A stretch of 44,354 bases of DNA from Mycobacteriaceae bacterium (GTDB lineage Bacteria; Pseudomonadota; Gammaproteobacteria; Burkholderiales; Burkholderiaceae_D). Position numbers and translations under genes: made by a program. This document shows positions 19,425 through 27,490 of the stretch, piece after piece; the stretch's first letter is position 1; every line of letters starts with the position of its first letter. The notes below the pieces were generated by a model. It searched no databases and was not told where the DNA came from. It was given only the letters and a program-made list of their open reading frames with translations. The DNA lies in contig CAJCHO010000117.1 of the NCBI GenBank assembly GCA_903970145.1, forward strand, positions 1 through 44,354, in the 5' to 3' direction.

Positions 19425-19445
19425 AGAGGTCGGCACCTGAGCGGA

Positions 19446-19451
19446 TATAAT
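19446..19451 (+). promoter_or_regulatory. Consensus -10 box upstream of pgsA
   Basis: A perfect TATAAT lies 40 nt before the pgsA ATG, just after the end of uvrC. The best -35 candidate, TTAAAG at 19421-19426, is weak and 19 nt away. It suggests pgsA-ispD-ispF has its own promoter. Confidence 0.45.
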
Positions 19452-19490
19452 GCGACGGGCGCACTCTCGGTGCCGCCCCAACCATCCGAC

Positions 19491-20069
19491 ATGCCCGTTA
19501 ATCTCCCGATTCTTCTGACCTGGCTGCGCATCCTCGCCATACCGCTCGTGGTGGGCGTCTATGTTCCAGGCGATTGGCTGGCGCCATTTACCAAGGATAT
19601 CGTCGCGACGAGCCTGTTTGTCGCAGCGGCACTGACCGACTGGGCCGATGGCGCGCTGGCCCGCCATCTGAACCAGACCTCGCGCTTTGGCGCGTTTCTT
19701 GATCCGGTCGCCGATAAGCTGATGGTCACGGCGACACTGCTGGTATTGCTCGAGCTTGATCGCGTCAATATCGTGGTGGCACTGATCATCGTCGGGCGCG
19801 AGATCACCATCTCGGCCTTGCGTGAGTGGATGGCGCAGATCGGTGCCTCGCGCAGTGTTGCGGTCAACTCACTGGGCAAATTCAAGACCATCGCGCAGAT
19901 GGTTGCGATTCCCATGCTTTTGTTCAACCACGACCTGTTCATTCTGCCGATCCGTCAGATCGGCGACATCCTGATAGTCGTTGCAGCGATCCTGACGGTC
20001 TGGTCGATGCTCTACTACATCCGACTGGCCTGGCCGCAGATCGTAGCGCGCACCGGCTCGGACCGATGA
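19491..20069 (+). CDS. pgsA: CDP-diacylglycerol–glycerol-3-phosphate 3-phosphatidyltransferase
   Basis: Membrane enzyme that makes phosphatidylglycerol phosphate, the committed step to phosphatidylglycerol and cardiolipin. The 192-aa protein has the CDP-alcohol phosphotransferase signature, which begins DWADGALARHL and ends FGAFLDPVADK (residues ~47-73), and several membrane helices. The ATG at 19491 gives MPVNLPILLTWLRI, a typical start; an in-frame GTG at 19470 adds seven residues and is less likely. Confidence 0.96.
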   Translation: MPVNLPILLTWLRILAIPLVVGVYVPGDWLAPFTKDIVATSLFVAAALTDWADGALARHLNQTSRFGAFLDPVADKLMVTATLLVLLELDRVNIVVALIIVGREITISALREWMAQIGASRSVAVNSLGKFKTIAQMVAIPMLLFNHDLFILPIRQIGDILIVVAAILTVWSMLYYIRLAWPQIVARTGSDR

Positions 20070-20079
20070 GTATGGCGGC

Positions 20080-20784
20080 GTGATCATCGCGCTGATACCG
20101 GCCGCAGGCAGCGGCTCGCGCGTGGGTGGCCCAGCGCCCAAGCAGTATCGCCTGCTTGGCGCTCGACCCCTGATCAGCTACGCGCTGGAAGCGTTTGCAG
20201 CGCTCGCCTCGATCGATCAGATCTTCGTGGTGCTCGCGCCTTCGGACTGCCAATTCGAGCAAGTGATGCTCTCCGAACGGGCGCAGGCGGTCACTCGCGT
20301 GCTGCCGGTTGGCGGCGCGACGCGCCACGAATCGGTACTCAATGGCCTTGACGCGCTGGCCGATCGGCTGGGTGACGATGACTGGGTACTGGTCCACGAT
20401 GCGGCCCGTCCGGGCATTACGCCTGCCTTGATCACGCGCCTGATCGAAGCTGTGCGCCACGACGACGTGGGCGGACTGCTTGCTTTGCCGGTGGCAGATA
20501 CCCTAAAGCGCGCCCAGGCGAGCAATGCGACACGGGTTGCCGTGACGGTGGAGCGCGCTGGCCTGTGGCAGGCGCAGACGCCACAGATGTTCCGCTTTGA
20601 CCTGCTGCGCCGCGCCCTGCGCGCCGCTCTTGTGGCCGGGCACGCGACCACCGACGAGGCCAGTGCTCTTGAGAGCTATGGATACGCGCCACAGCTGGTT
20701 GCCGGCAGCCTGCGCAACTTCAAGGTCACTTATCCCGAGGACCTCGAGCTTGCCACGCAGATTCTGCAAGAGGAGAGGGTATGA
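20080..20784 (+). CDS. ispD: 2-C-methyl-D-erythritol 4-phosphate cytidylyltransferase
   Basis: Third step of the MEP isoprenoid pathway: forms CDP-methylerythritol from MEP and CTP. The nucleotidyltransferase motif [20 protein letters not shown] is at residues 4-23; [11 protein letters not shown] and the C-terminal [10 protein letters not shown] are diagnostic. It is 234 aa from a GTG start at 20080. The end overlaps ispF by 4 nt (ATGA). The pathway product feeds the squalene genes at 34-37 kb through farnesyl diphosphate. Confidence 0.96.
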   Translation: MIIALIPAAGSGSRVGGPAPKQYRLLGARPLISYALEAFAALASIDQIFVVLAPSDCQFEQVMLSERAQAVTRVLPVGGATRHESVLNGLDALADRLGDDDWVLVHDAARPGITPALITRLIEAVRHDDVGGLLALPVADTLKRAQASNATRVAVTVERAGLWQAQTPQMFRFDLLRRALRAALVAGHATTDEASALESYGYAPQLVAGSLRNFKVTYPEDLELATQILQEERV

Positions 20785-21263
20785 AGGGCATGCGAATCGG
20801 CCAGGGTTTTGACGTCCACCAGCTCGTGCCCGGTCGGGCGCTGATCATTGGCGGTGTGCGCATCGAACATCCCCGCGGGCTGCTAGGTCACTCGGACGCG
20901 GATGTGCTTTTGCATGCGATCACTGACGCCCTGCTCGGAGCGGCGGCGCTGGGAGATATCGGCACCCATTTCCCCGACAGCGATGCGGCCTATAGCGGCG
21001 CCGATTCGCTGCAGCTCTTGCATCTGGTCGGCGGCAAGCTTGCCGCCGCAGGCTGGCGCGTCGTCAACATCGACTCCACCATCATTGCCCAGGCGCCGAA
21101 AATGGCGCCCCACATTCCGGCCATGGTGGAGAGGATTGCTATCGCGCTCGCGCTCGCGCCGGCTGCGATCAGCATAAAGGCGAAGACCACCGAGCAGCTC
21201 GGCTTTGCCGGGCGCGGAGAGGGCATCGCCGCCCAGGCGATTGCCCTGATCGAGCTTGCGTAA
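20781..21263 (+). CDS. ispF: 2-C-methyl-D-erythritol 2,4-cyclodiphosphate synthase
   Basis: Fifth step of the MEP pathway: cyclises CDP-ME 2-phosphate to MEcPP with release of CMP. The 160-aa protein has the zinc ligands Asp11 and His13 in GQGFDVHQL, the [20 protein letters not shown] segment with the third zinc-ligand His, and [18 protein letters not shown] at the C-terminus. Translationally coupled to ispD. It converges on ahpD with a 5-nt gap, so no separate terminator fits between them. Confidence 0.97.
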   Translation: MKGMRIGQGFDVHQLVPGRALIIGGVRIEHPRGLLGHSDADVLLHAITDALLGAAALGDIGTHFPDSDAAYSGADSLQLLHLVGGKLAAAGWRVVNIDSTIIAQAPKMAPHIPAMVERIAIALALAPAAISIKAKTTEQLGFAGRGEGIAAQAIALIELA

Positions 21264-21268
21264 GCCAG

Positions 21269-21796
21269 CTAATGCACGCCCTGAGCCGCGAGAGTCAGTG
21301 CTGCCGCATTGACGACCGCGGCGATGCGGCCGATATCGCGCAACTGGGGCATTTCGAGACCCTCACGCTGCAGCACCTCGAAATGCGAACTCACGCAAAA
21401 ATGACATTTGCCGACGATGCTGGCGGCCAGTGCGAATGACTCGAATTGCCGCTTGGTGGTTCCCCCGTGGTCAGCATATGCATTCATGCGCAGTTGTGCG
21501 GGCATGGTGCGCAGCTGCGCGTTGCCGGCCATCTCCACATAGGGATACCAGACATTGTTCATACCCATGAGCGCGGCGGCGGAAAGCGCTCCGCGGCGCG
21601 CGGGCGCACCGAGTTCGCTCGCCGCGCCGATGGTTTCAACCAAAAAATGATTGCGCGCGGCGAAGGCGGCGGCGAGCGCAATCCCGATCGCATCCTCCGC
21701 AGGCAGGCTCGAGCGCGCGATCGTGCCCTCGAGATTGAGGCTGATGTCTTTCGCGTACTCGGGCAGACGGGCCTTGATGGTGTCGATGAATTCCAT
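21269..21796 (-). CDS. ahpD: Alkyl hydroperoxide reductase AhpD (carboxymuconolactone decarboxylase fold)
   Basis: Disulfide reductase for the adjacent AhpC peroxiredoxin. The 175-aa protein has the AhpD active site KCHFCVSSH with Cys131, Cys134 and His138, plus Glu119, matching the proton-relay set known from mycobacterial AhpD (Glu118, Cys130, Cys133, His137). Encoded 48 nt downstream of ahpC on the same strand, so the two form an operon. In the classic system AhpD is recharged by lipoylated dihydrolipoamide succinyltransferase and lipoamide dehydrogenase; those genes are not in the window. Confidence 0.94.
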   Translation of the reverse strand: MEFIDTIKARLPEYAKDISLNLEGTIARSSLPAEDAIGIALAAAFAARNHFLVETIGAASELGAPARRGALSAAALMGMNNVWYPYVEMAGNAQLRTMPAQLRMNAYADHGGTTKRQFESFALAASIVGKCHFCVSSHFEVLQREGLEMPQLRDIGRIAAVVNAAALTLAAQGVH

Positions 21797-21844
21797 GACT
21801 TGCTCCGCTTGTTGAACGAGTCCCGGCTCGCGCCGGGACGTTAT

Positions 21845-22393
21845 TTAGAGGGTTGCGCCGCCCAGGGTGCGATTGCAGGGACATAGCTCATCGGTTTGCA
21901 GGCCGTCCAGGATGCGCAGGATTTCCTCAGGATTGCGCCCGACGTTCAGATTATTCACCGATACGTGCTGGATGACATTTTCCGGGTCGATGATGAAAGT
22001 TGCGCGCAATGCCACTCCGCTGCCTGCTTCCCGAACGCCGAGCATGTCGATCAAGGCGCCACTGGGATCGCCAAAACTGTAATGGTTCAGGCTCTTTAGA
22101 TCGGGATGCTCGCGGCGCCAGCCGAGCTTGGAGAATTCGTTGTCGCCCGATCCACCCAGGAGAACCGCGTCGCGCTCCTCGAACGCCTTGGCAAGTTTGC
22201 CAAAACCGACAATCTCAGTTGGGCACACGAAGGTAAAATCCTTCGGATAGAAATAGACGATTTTCCACTTGCCGGGGAACGAAGTCTCGGTGATCGTCTC
22301 GAATGCGGAAACACCGCCTTCTTCGTGCTGATTGAAGCCGGGTTTGGCGGCGCTGACGCTAAAAGGTGTGATTTGCTGGCCTACTGTTTTCAT
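21845..22393 (-). CDS. ahpC: Peroxiredoxin AhpC (three-Cys, AhpD-dependent type)
   Basis: Thiol peroxidase that reduces H2O2, organic hydroperoxides and probably peroxynitrite. The 182-aa protein has the peroxidatic Cys57 in DFTFVCPTE and a C-terminal CPC motif (Cys171 and Cys173 in DELCPCNR). The two C-terminal cysteines match the mycobacterial AhpC that is reduced by AhpD rather than AhpF, in agreement with ahpD next door. The ATG at 22393 gives the standard MKTVGQQITPF start; a longer frame from 22432 is not family-like. It is divergent from the rubrerythrin gene across a 334-nt gap. Confidence 0.95.
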   Translation of the reverse strand: MKTVGQQITPFSVSAAKPGFNQHEEGGVSAFETITETSFPGKWKIVYFYPKDFTFVCPTEIVGFGKLAKAFEERDAVLLGGSGDNEFSKLGWRREHPDLKSLNHYSFGDPSGALIDMLGVREAGSGVALRATFIIDPENVIQHVSVNNLNVGRNPEEILRILDGLQTDELCPCNRTLGGATL

Positions 22394-22472
22394 GACTGCT
22401 CCGTGAATGGCTCGAACGTTAAGGGGCGGCACGCCTGACGCTTGCCAGGTGGCCGGCTGTCACTTAAGGTGG

Positions 22473-22522
22473 GGCTATCGTCTTCGCATTTACAATCGTT
22501 TTTCTATATGGAGACGATAGCC
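22473..22522. repeat. 11-bp inverted repeat with 28-nt spacer
   Basis: GGCTATCGTCT (22473-22483) is perfectly mirrored by AGACGATAGCC (22512-22522). The spacer is AT-rich (centre ACAATCGTTTTTCTATA). It may be an operator with two half-sites or a hairpin in a leader RNA. The halves contain CTAT/ATAG, loosely like OxyR half-sites, but the spacing does not match the OxyR consensus. Confidence 0.7.
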
Positions 22523-22580
22523 GGCCAATGCGCTTTGATGTCGCGCCTTGCCCGAGAGACGCAGGCTATGGGGTGCATTG

Positions 22581-22593
22581 AAATTGACAATTT
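22581..22593. promoter_or_regulatory. 13-bp palindrome upstream of rubrerythrin
   Basis: AAATTG-A-CAATTT is a perfect palindrome around a central base, 134 nt before the rubrerythrin start, in otherwise GC-rich DNA. It is a candidate operator; the cognate regulator is not known. Confidence 0.45.
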
Positions 22594-22727
22594 GGAGTGC
22601 GCGGCATTTGCGCAGACAATCCCGCCACACGGGCATGGAGCAGCTGGGCGTGCGCATGCCGTGACCCTGCAACACGTGACTACCCCGGCTTGCGCCGGAC
22701 GTTTCAAATCCGACAGGAGAAATCAAG

Positions 22728-23150
22728 ATGGCAAATCTCAAGGGATCCAAGACCGAGGAAAACCTGAAGGCGGCATTCGCCGGTGAGTCACAGGCCAATC
22801 GCCGCTATTTGTATTTCGCAAACAAGGCCGACATCGAAGGCCAGAATGATGTGGCTGCGCTGTTTCGCTCGACTGCCGAAGGCGAGACCGGGCACGCGCA
22901 CGGCCATCTCGAGTATCTTGAATCGGTCGGCGATCCCGCGACCGGGCTTCCGATTGGCAGCTCACGCCTGAATCTGCAGGCCGCCGTCGCTGGCGAGACC
23001 CACGAGTACACGGACATGTACCCGGGTATGTCCAAGACCGCGCGCCAGGAAGGCTTCGAGGAAATCGCCGACTGGTTCGAGACGCTTGCTAAGGCCGAGC
23101 GTAGTCACGCCAATCGCTACCAGAAGGCGCTCGACGCACTGGTGGACTAG
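22728..23150 (+). CDS. Rubrerythrin-type diiron protein without rubredoxin domain
   Basis: Ferritin-like non-haem diiron protein; relatives reduce hydrogen peroxide. The 140-aa protein has the four-helix-bundle ligands at the usual spacing: Glu20 (AGESQA), Glu53 and His56 (EGETGH), Glu90 and Glu93 (AGETHEY), Glu124 and His127 (KAERSH). Classical rubrerythrin (~190 aa) has a C-terminal rubredoxin CxxC domain, absent here, so an external electron donor is needed. The next gene encodes a ferredoxin-type protein, a plausible donor by inference only. A strong ribosome binding site precedes the ATG. Confidence 0.92.
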   Translation: MANLKGSKTEENLKAAFAGESQANRRYLYFANKADIEGQNDVAALFRSTAEGETGHAHGHLEYLESVGDPATGLPIGSSRLNLQAAVAGETHEYTDMYPGMSKTARQEGFEEIADWFETLAKAERSHANRYQKALDALVD

Positions 23151-23185
23151 TCAGCTTGCTGTCTCCGGTTGGTTCAATAGTACAA

Positions 23186-23207
23186 ACGCGGCGCCCAGGC
23201 GCCGCGT
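23186..23207 (+). terminator. GC-rich hairpin after rubrerythrin
   Basis: A 10-bp perfect stem (ACGCGGCGCC at 23186-23195 and its complement at 23198-23207, 2-nt centre) lies 36 nt after the rubrerythrin stop. The following tract CCCTTATC is poor in T, so it may terminate weakly or protect the rubrerythrin mRNA end while allowing read-through into the Fe-S gene. Confidence 0.5.
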
Positions 23208-23243
23208 CCCTTATCAATGCGCCAGAGCAGGGGCGAGAGCACT

Positions 23244-24575
23244 ATGCGTGAAGGCAATCTCGAGGCGCCAACGCGCCATCCACTCGATTGGACCTCGGAA
23301 GCGTTCTACGATGAACAGGATCTGAACGCCGAACTCGAGCGGGTTTTTGACATCTGCCATGGCTGCCGTCGCTGCGTGTCGCTGTGCGCCTCGTTCCCGA
23401 CGCTGTTTGACCTTGTCGACGCGACCAGCGATGGGGAAGTCCACGGGGTAGACAAGGCCGACTACAGTCAGGTCGTCGACCAGTGCTACCTGTGCGACCT
23501 GTGCTATATGACCAAATGCCCCTACGTTCCTCCACACGCATGGAATGTCGATTTTCCGCACCTGATGCTGCGCGCCAAGGCCGTCAAGTTCAAGGCGGGC
23601 GAGGTCAAGCTGCGCGACAGGCTGCTCTCGGATACCGATCGGATGGGATATTTCGCGGGAATTCCCGTGGTCACCCAGACCGTGAACGCGGTCAATCGCA
23701 CCAAGTCGGCGCGCGCCGTGATTGAAGCGACGCTGGGTGTGGACCGTAACGCGTGGCTGCCGCCGTTTGCGCCGCGCACCTTCCGATCCCTCCGTAGCCC
23801 GGCAACAGGCACTAGCGTGACCGACGGCGAACGAACGCCCGGCAAGGTACTGGTCTACGCGACCTGTTACATCAATGCCCACGAGCCGGGTGTGGGCCAG
23901 GACCTCCTGGCGTTGCTCGAACACAATGGGATTCCCTATGAGTTTCTCGCCAAGGAGTCCTGCTGCGGAATGCCGCTGCTTGAACAGGGTGACCTTGAAG
24001 GGGTCGCCCGCAAGCACGCGGCAAACATCGCGGCTCTCGCCGATTTCGCGAAGCAAGGCTATGCAATCCTGGCGCCGATTCCCAGCTGCACGCTCATGTA
24101 CAAGCAGGAACTGCCACTAATGTTCCCCGATGACGCCGATACGCAGGCGGTGATGCGGGCGATGTGGGACCCCTTCGAGTATTTCATGGCGCGCCACCGT
24201 GATGGCTTGCTGAAATCCGATTTCAAGGTCGCGCTCGGCCAGGTCTCCTACCACGTGCCCTGCCACGCGCGCGTGCAGAAGATCGGCCGCAAGACGGCCG
24301 AGGTGCTGCAGATGATTCCCGAGACTACCGTGAAGGTGGTCGAGCGCTGCTCCGGGCATGCTGGCACCTACGGCGTGAAAAAGGAGTTTCATGCGATGGC
24401 CAACAAGATCGGTCGGCCGGTCTTCAAGGCGATGGCCGAAGGCCAACCCGATTTTCTTGCGTCGGACTGCCAGTTGGCCGGTCATCACATCGAGCAGGGG
24501 ATCGAGTCGAGTGGCACCCACGGCGCGCCGCTCGCTCATCCCTTGTCGCTGCTGCGGCGCGCCTACGGCATTTAG
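23244..24575 (+). CDS. Ferredoxin/CCG-domain Fe-S oxidoreductase (GlpC/HdrB-like)
   Basis: A 443-aa soluble iron-sulfur protein of the heterodisulfide-reductase-related group. Two 4Fe-4S clusters are predicted from Cys38/41/44/48 (CHGCRRCVSLC) and Cys81/84/87/92 (CYLCDLCYMTKCP). Two cysteine-rich CCG domains follow: CYINAHEP … KESCCGMP in the first and HVPCHARVQ … VERCSGHAG in the second, where the expected CCG reads CSG. No membrane segment is seen. It lies between rubrerythrin and DUF3501, a recurrent trio in Betaproteobacteria. The substrate is unknown; electron transfer to rubrerythrin is my inference. ATG 23244 is preferred over in-frame ATG 23217. Confidence 0.85.
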   Translation: MREGNLEAPTRHPLDWTSEAFYDEQDLNAELERVFDICHGCRRCVSLCASFPTLFDLVDATSDGEVHGVDKADYSQVVDQCYLCDLCYMTKCPYVPPHAWNVDFPHLMLRAKAVKFKAGEVKLRDRLLSDTDRMGYFAGIPVVTQTVNAVNRTKSARAVIEATLGVDRNAWLPPFAPRTFRSLRSPATGTSVTDGERTPGKVLVYATCYINAHEPGVGQDLLALLEHNGIPYEFLAKESCCGMPLLEQGDLEGVARKHAANIAALADFAKQGYAILAPIPSCTLMYKQELPLMFPDDADTQAVMRAMWDPFEYFMARHRDGLLKSDFKVALGQVSYHVPCHARVQKIGRKTAEVLQMIPETTVKVVERCSGHAGTYGVKKEFHAMANKIGRPVFKAMAEGQPDFLASDCQLAGHHIEQGIESSGTHGAPLAHPLSLLRRAYGI

Positions 24576-24603
24576 CGGCGCCTCGCGCCACAAGGTCAAA
24601 GAC

Positions 24604-25185
24604 ATGACTATCACTCGCGAGTCCCTGCTGACGCTCGAAGCCTATTCGAAAGCGCGCAACGCGTTGCGCGCCGAGGTGATCGCGCACAAGAAGCTGCGCA
24701 CGGTTGCGCTCGGCAATCACGTCACCTTGATATTCGAGGACGAGAAAACCATCCGTTACCAGATCCAGGAGATGCTGCGCATCGAAAAGATCTTCGAAGA
24801 GGAGGGCATTCAGAGCGAACTTGAGGCCTATGTTCCGCTCTTGCCGGACGGCTCCAACTTCAAGGCGACCATGCTTATCGAATATGAAAATGAGGCTGAG
24901 CGCCGCGTCGCACTCGCTCGCCTGGTCGGTATCGAAGATCGCATGTTCGTGCAGGTGGAAGGCCAGGCGCGGGTCTACGCCATCGCGGACGAGGACCTTG
25001 ACCGCGAGACCGAAGAGAAGACATCGGCGGTGCATTTCGTGCGCTTTGAGATGTCACCGCCCATGAAGCAGGCGCTGCGTGCCGGGGCGCAGATGATGCT
25101 CGGTTGCGACCATCCGAATTATCCCGCCCACATCGAGGAGCTGCCGGGCCCCGTGCTGCACGCCCTGCTGCAAGACCTGCGCTAG
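24604..25185 (+). CDS. DUF3501 family protein
   Basis: A 193-aa soluble protein of the uncharacterised DUF3501 family. Visible features: an N-terminal helix pair, a charged motif IRYQIQEMLRIEKIFEE (residues ~58-74), a central beta-rich part (TMLIEYENEAERR) and VHFVRFEMSPPMKQAL towards the end. There are no metal-binding Cys clusters (one Cys only, in LGCDHPNYPAH). It begins 28 nt after the Fe-S gene and is almost always linked to it, so the two probably act together in redox stress. Its stop codon overlaps that of envZ on the other strand at CTAG. Confidence 0.85.
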   Translation: MTITRESLLTLEAYSKARNALRAEVIAHKKLRTVALGNHVTLIFEDEKTIRYQIQEMLRIEKIFEEEGIQSELEAYVPLLPDGSNFKATMLIEYENEAERRVALARLVGIEDRMFVQVEGQARVYAIADEDLDRETEEKTSAVHFVRFEMSPPMKQALRAGAQMMLGCDHPNYPAHIEELPGPVLHALLQDLR

Positions 25186-26576
25186 GACCCGCGTTCCTCG
25201 TGGGCCCGCTCGTCGAAGCTCAGGCGTGCGGCCAGCCCCCCGCCCGGCGCATTGGATAGATCAAAGCGGGCGCGATGGCGTTCGGCGATGCGCTGGACAA
25301 TCGCCAGACCCAATCCTGCGCCGTTGGCCTGACCGCGCGCCGAATCAAGCCGCGTGAAGGGACGCTTCATGCGTTCAAGGTCCGTCGCAGGAACCCCTGG
25401 ACCGTGGTCGCGCACCTCGATGAAGGGCCGCGCTGCGCCACCCACGGTGATATCGATCCGGGTCGAACTCTCATCGGCACTTCGTCCATAGCGGCGCGCA
25501 TTCTCGACCAGATTCAGGATCACCCGACGCAGCTCGGTCTGGTCTCCGCGCACGCTTTGCGCTGGTGACGTCTCTATGCTGATTTCGACATCGGCGCTGG
25601 GCGGCAGGCTGGCCGCAACATCGCGCGCCAGCTCGTCCAGATCGATCTCGCTTTGCGCCTTCTGGGCATGAGCCGGACGTGCGTAATCTAGAAACTGACC
25701 AATGATGGCATCCATCTGCTCGATGTCGGCGGACATTGCGCCGCGCGTGGCCTCGTCCAGGTGATTGATCTCCACCTCGAGGCGCAAACGCGTTAGCGGC
25801 GTGCGCAGGTCGTGCGAGATTCCGGCCAGCAGCAGGGCGCGGTCCGCTTCGATGCGCTCGAGTTCGGCCACCATCGCGTTAAAGCTGGCGTTGGCGCGGC
25901 GAATTTCGCGGGGCCCGTCCTCAGGCAGCGGTGCGGGGCGCAGGCCGGCACCGATTGCGACCGACGCGCCGGCCAGTCGCGACAGTGGCAGGCTGATCAG
26001 GCTACTGATGATAGCAGCGCCAATGAGCGAAAGCAGCAGGGCGACGCCGCCCCAGCCGAGCCACTGGACGCGCTGGACGGCGTCTATGCGGCCGCGATCA
26101 AAGGCGATCCAGTAGGCGTCATCATCGATCGTAAAGCTCACCCAGAGTCCGGCCTGGCCGTTACGCTCGAGTGAGATGCGCGTCGATTCGCCCAACTGGC
26201 GCCTGACATAGTCGGCGATACCGTTCAGCAGAGGCTGGTCCGGCAGCGGAGCAGTCTGGTCGTCGGGCTCGAGCGAATAGATGCGCACACCCTCGTGCTG
26301 CTTGAGGTCGATCAGCAGATCGCGCCGCTTTTCGGGGTCCGAATTGATCAGCGCCGCGCGTGTGAGTTCGACCACCGAGACGATCAACTGGCCGGTCTGC
26401 TGGGCGCGCGGTCCGCGTTCGAGCACACGAACGCTCTGGTACCAGACTAGCAGGCTCGCGGTTATAAGCGCCGCGATCAGGAAGAAGGTTCGCCAGAAGA
26501 TACCGCCCGGACCGCGCGAACGACGCGCGGCCAGTTCAGGATCCTGAGGATTCTTGCGTGGTGCCTCTCTTGGCAT
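25182..26576 (-). CDS. envZ: EnvZ-type sensor histidine kinase
   Basis: Inner-membrane kinase of a two-component system with the adjacent OmpR-type regulator. The 464-aa protein has two membrane helices (~28-46 and ~173-197) around a periplasmic domain of about 125 residues, a HAMP linker, the phospho-accepting His255 in AGISHDLRTPLTRLRLEVE, and the ATPase boxes LNLVENARRYG (N), DHGPGVP (G1) and GAGLGLAIVQRI (G2). ATG 26576 overlaps ompR by 41 nt; an upstream frame start at 26609 is possible. EnvZ classically responds to osmolarity, but the signal in this organism cannot be read from the sequence. Confidence 0.92.
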   Translation of the reverse strand: MPREAPRKNPQDPELAARRSRGPGGIFWRTFFLIAALITASLLVWYQSVRVLERGPRAQQTGQLIVSVVELTRAALINSDPEKRRDLLIDLKQHEGVRIYSLEPDDQTAPLPDQPLLNGIADYVRRQLGESTRISLERNGQAGLWVSFTIDDDAYWIAFDRGRIDAVQRVQWLGWGGVALLLSLIGAAIISSLISLPLSRLAGASVAIGAGLRPAPLPEDGPREIRRANASFNAMVAELERIEADRALLLAGISHDLRTPLTRLRLEVEINHLDEATRGAMSADIEQMDAIIGQFLDYARPAHAQKAQSEIDLDELARDVAASLPPSADVEISIETSPAQSVRGDQTELRRVILNLVENARRYGRSADESSTRIDITVGGAARPFIEVRDHGPGVPATDLERMKRPFTRLDSARGQANGAGLGLAIVQRIAERHRARFDLSNAPGGGLAARLSFDERAHEERGS

Positions 26577-27306
26577 CGTCGCCCGGCCTGTCGTCCGGTA
26601 TGAAGACATAACCCAGACCCCAGACGGTCTGGATGTAGCGCGGATTGGAAGGATCGGGCTCGATCATCTTGCGCAATCTGGAGATCTGAACGTCGAGGCT
26701 GCGGTCGAACACCTCGTATTCGCGGCCACGCGCCAGCTCCATGAGTTTCTCGCGCGACAGCGGCTGACGCGGATGTCGCGCAAAAGTCTTGAGAACCGCA
26801 AATTCGCCGGTGGTGAGCGACTTCACTTCACCGTCGTGCTCGAGCGTGCGCGTCTTCAGATTGAGGACATAAGGACCAAAGCTGAACGAGTCCAGATCGC
26901 CCGCCGGGGCGCCTGGCGCTTCCGGTGTCCCGCGGCGCCGCATCACCGCGTTGATGCGCGCGAGCAATTCGCGCGGATTGAAGGGCTTGGGCAAATAGTC
27001 ATCGGCGCCCATCTCAAGACCGATGATGCGATCAACCTCTTCGCCTTTGGCGGTCAGCATGATAATCGGGGTGTTGTCACCGGCACCGCGCAGTCGGCGA
27101 CAGATGGTCAGGCCGTCTTCACCAGGTAGCATCAGGTCGAGCACCAGCAAATCGAATCGCTCGCGTGTCCAGAGCTTGTTCATGGTGGCGCCGTTCTCGG
27201 CAACCAGGACGGTAAAGCCCTGTTCGTCCAGGTAGCGACGCAGCAATTCGCGCAAGCGCTGGTCGTCATCTACGACTAGAATTCTGAGGGCGGGTGATTG
27301 GGTCAT
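26536..27306 (-). CDS. ompR: OmpR-family response regulator
   Basis: DNA-binding response regulator. The 256-aa protein has a receiver domain with acidic pocket VVDDD (11-15), phospho-acceptor Asp57 in LLVLDLMLPGEDG, the Thr of MLTAKG and Lys of LPKPFNPREL, and a C-terminal winged helix with LDVQISRLRKMIEPDPSNP and IQTVWGLGYVF. The PDPSNPRYIQTVWGLGYVF end is typical of OmpR proper. It is first in the ompR-envZ operon, divergent from the small secreted protein gene at 27491. Confidence 0.95.
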   Translation of the reverse strand: MTQSPALRILVVDDDQRLRELLRRYLDEQGFTVLVAENGATMNKLWTRERFDLLVLDLMLPGEDGLTICRRLRGAGDNTPIIMLTAKGEEVDRIIGLEMGADDYLPKPFNPRELLARINAVMRRRGTPEAPGAPAGDLDSFSFGPYVLNLKTRTLEHDGEVKSLTTGEFAVLKTFARHPRQPLSREKLMELARGREYEVFDRSLDVQISRLRKMIEPDPSNPRYIQTVWGLGYVFIPDDRPGDDAKRGTTQESSGS

Positions 27307-27490
27307 GGCGGGATGTTACCGTGCGTTGCTCCGTGCAGTCACGCGCGGCCACTCGCAAGGCTGTAGCGCGGAAACATGTTGTTACAAATGACTATTCTTT
27401 GCAACCCCCGTCTTCCTGCGCGCCACCTACCATACGAGCCATGGAGATTGAGTGATGTTTAACGCGCACTCTTTCGGGCGAGAGCATGAT

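Larger units (their letters stand above)
22394..22727. other. Divergent intergenic region between ahpC and rubrerythrin
   Basis: This 334-nt non-coding stretch must hold the promoters for ahpCD (minus) and for the rubrerythrin group (plus). It contains an 11-bp inverted repeat (22473-22522) and a 13-bp palindrome (22581-22593), listed separately. TTGACA at 22585-22590 lies inside the palindrome, but no good -10 follows at normal spacing. The rubrerythrin start has a GACAGGAGAAATC ribosome binding site. No regulator gene (OxyR, PerR, IscR type) is nearby. Confidence 0.6.

Noticed and set aside
17586..19667. 693-codon minus-strand open frame opposite uvrC and pgsA
   Set aside because: It is antisense to UvrC, whose GIY-YIG, endonuclease and HhH motifs are all intact. 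The antisense product has no recognisable domain and spans two real genes.
22473..22522. OxyR binding site call for the inverted repeat upstream of ahpC
   Set aside because: The halves contain CTAT/ATAG, but the spacing does not match the ATAG-N7-CTAT pattern, so I kept it as an unassigned inverted repeat.
22473..22522. Miniature transposable element bounded by 11-bp inverted repeats
   Set aside because: The total length is only 50 nt and no target-site duplication is visible; an operator or hairpin is more economical.
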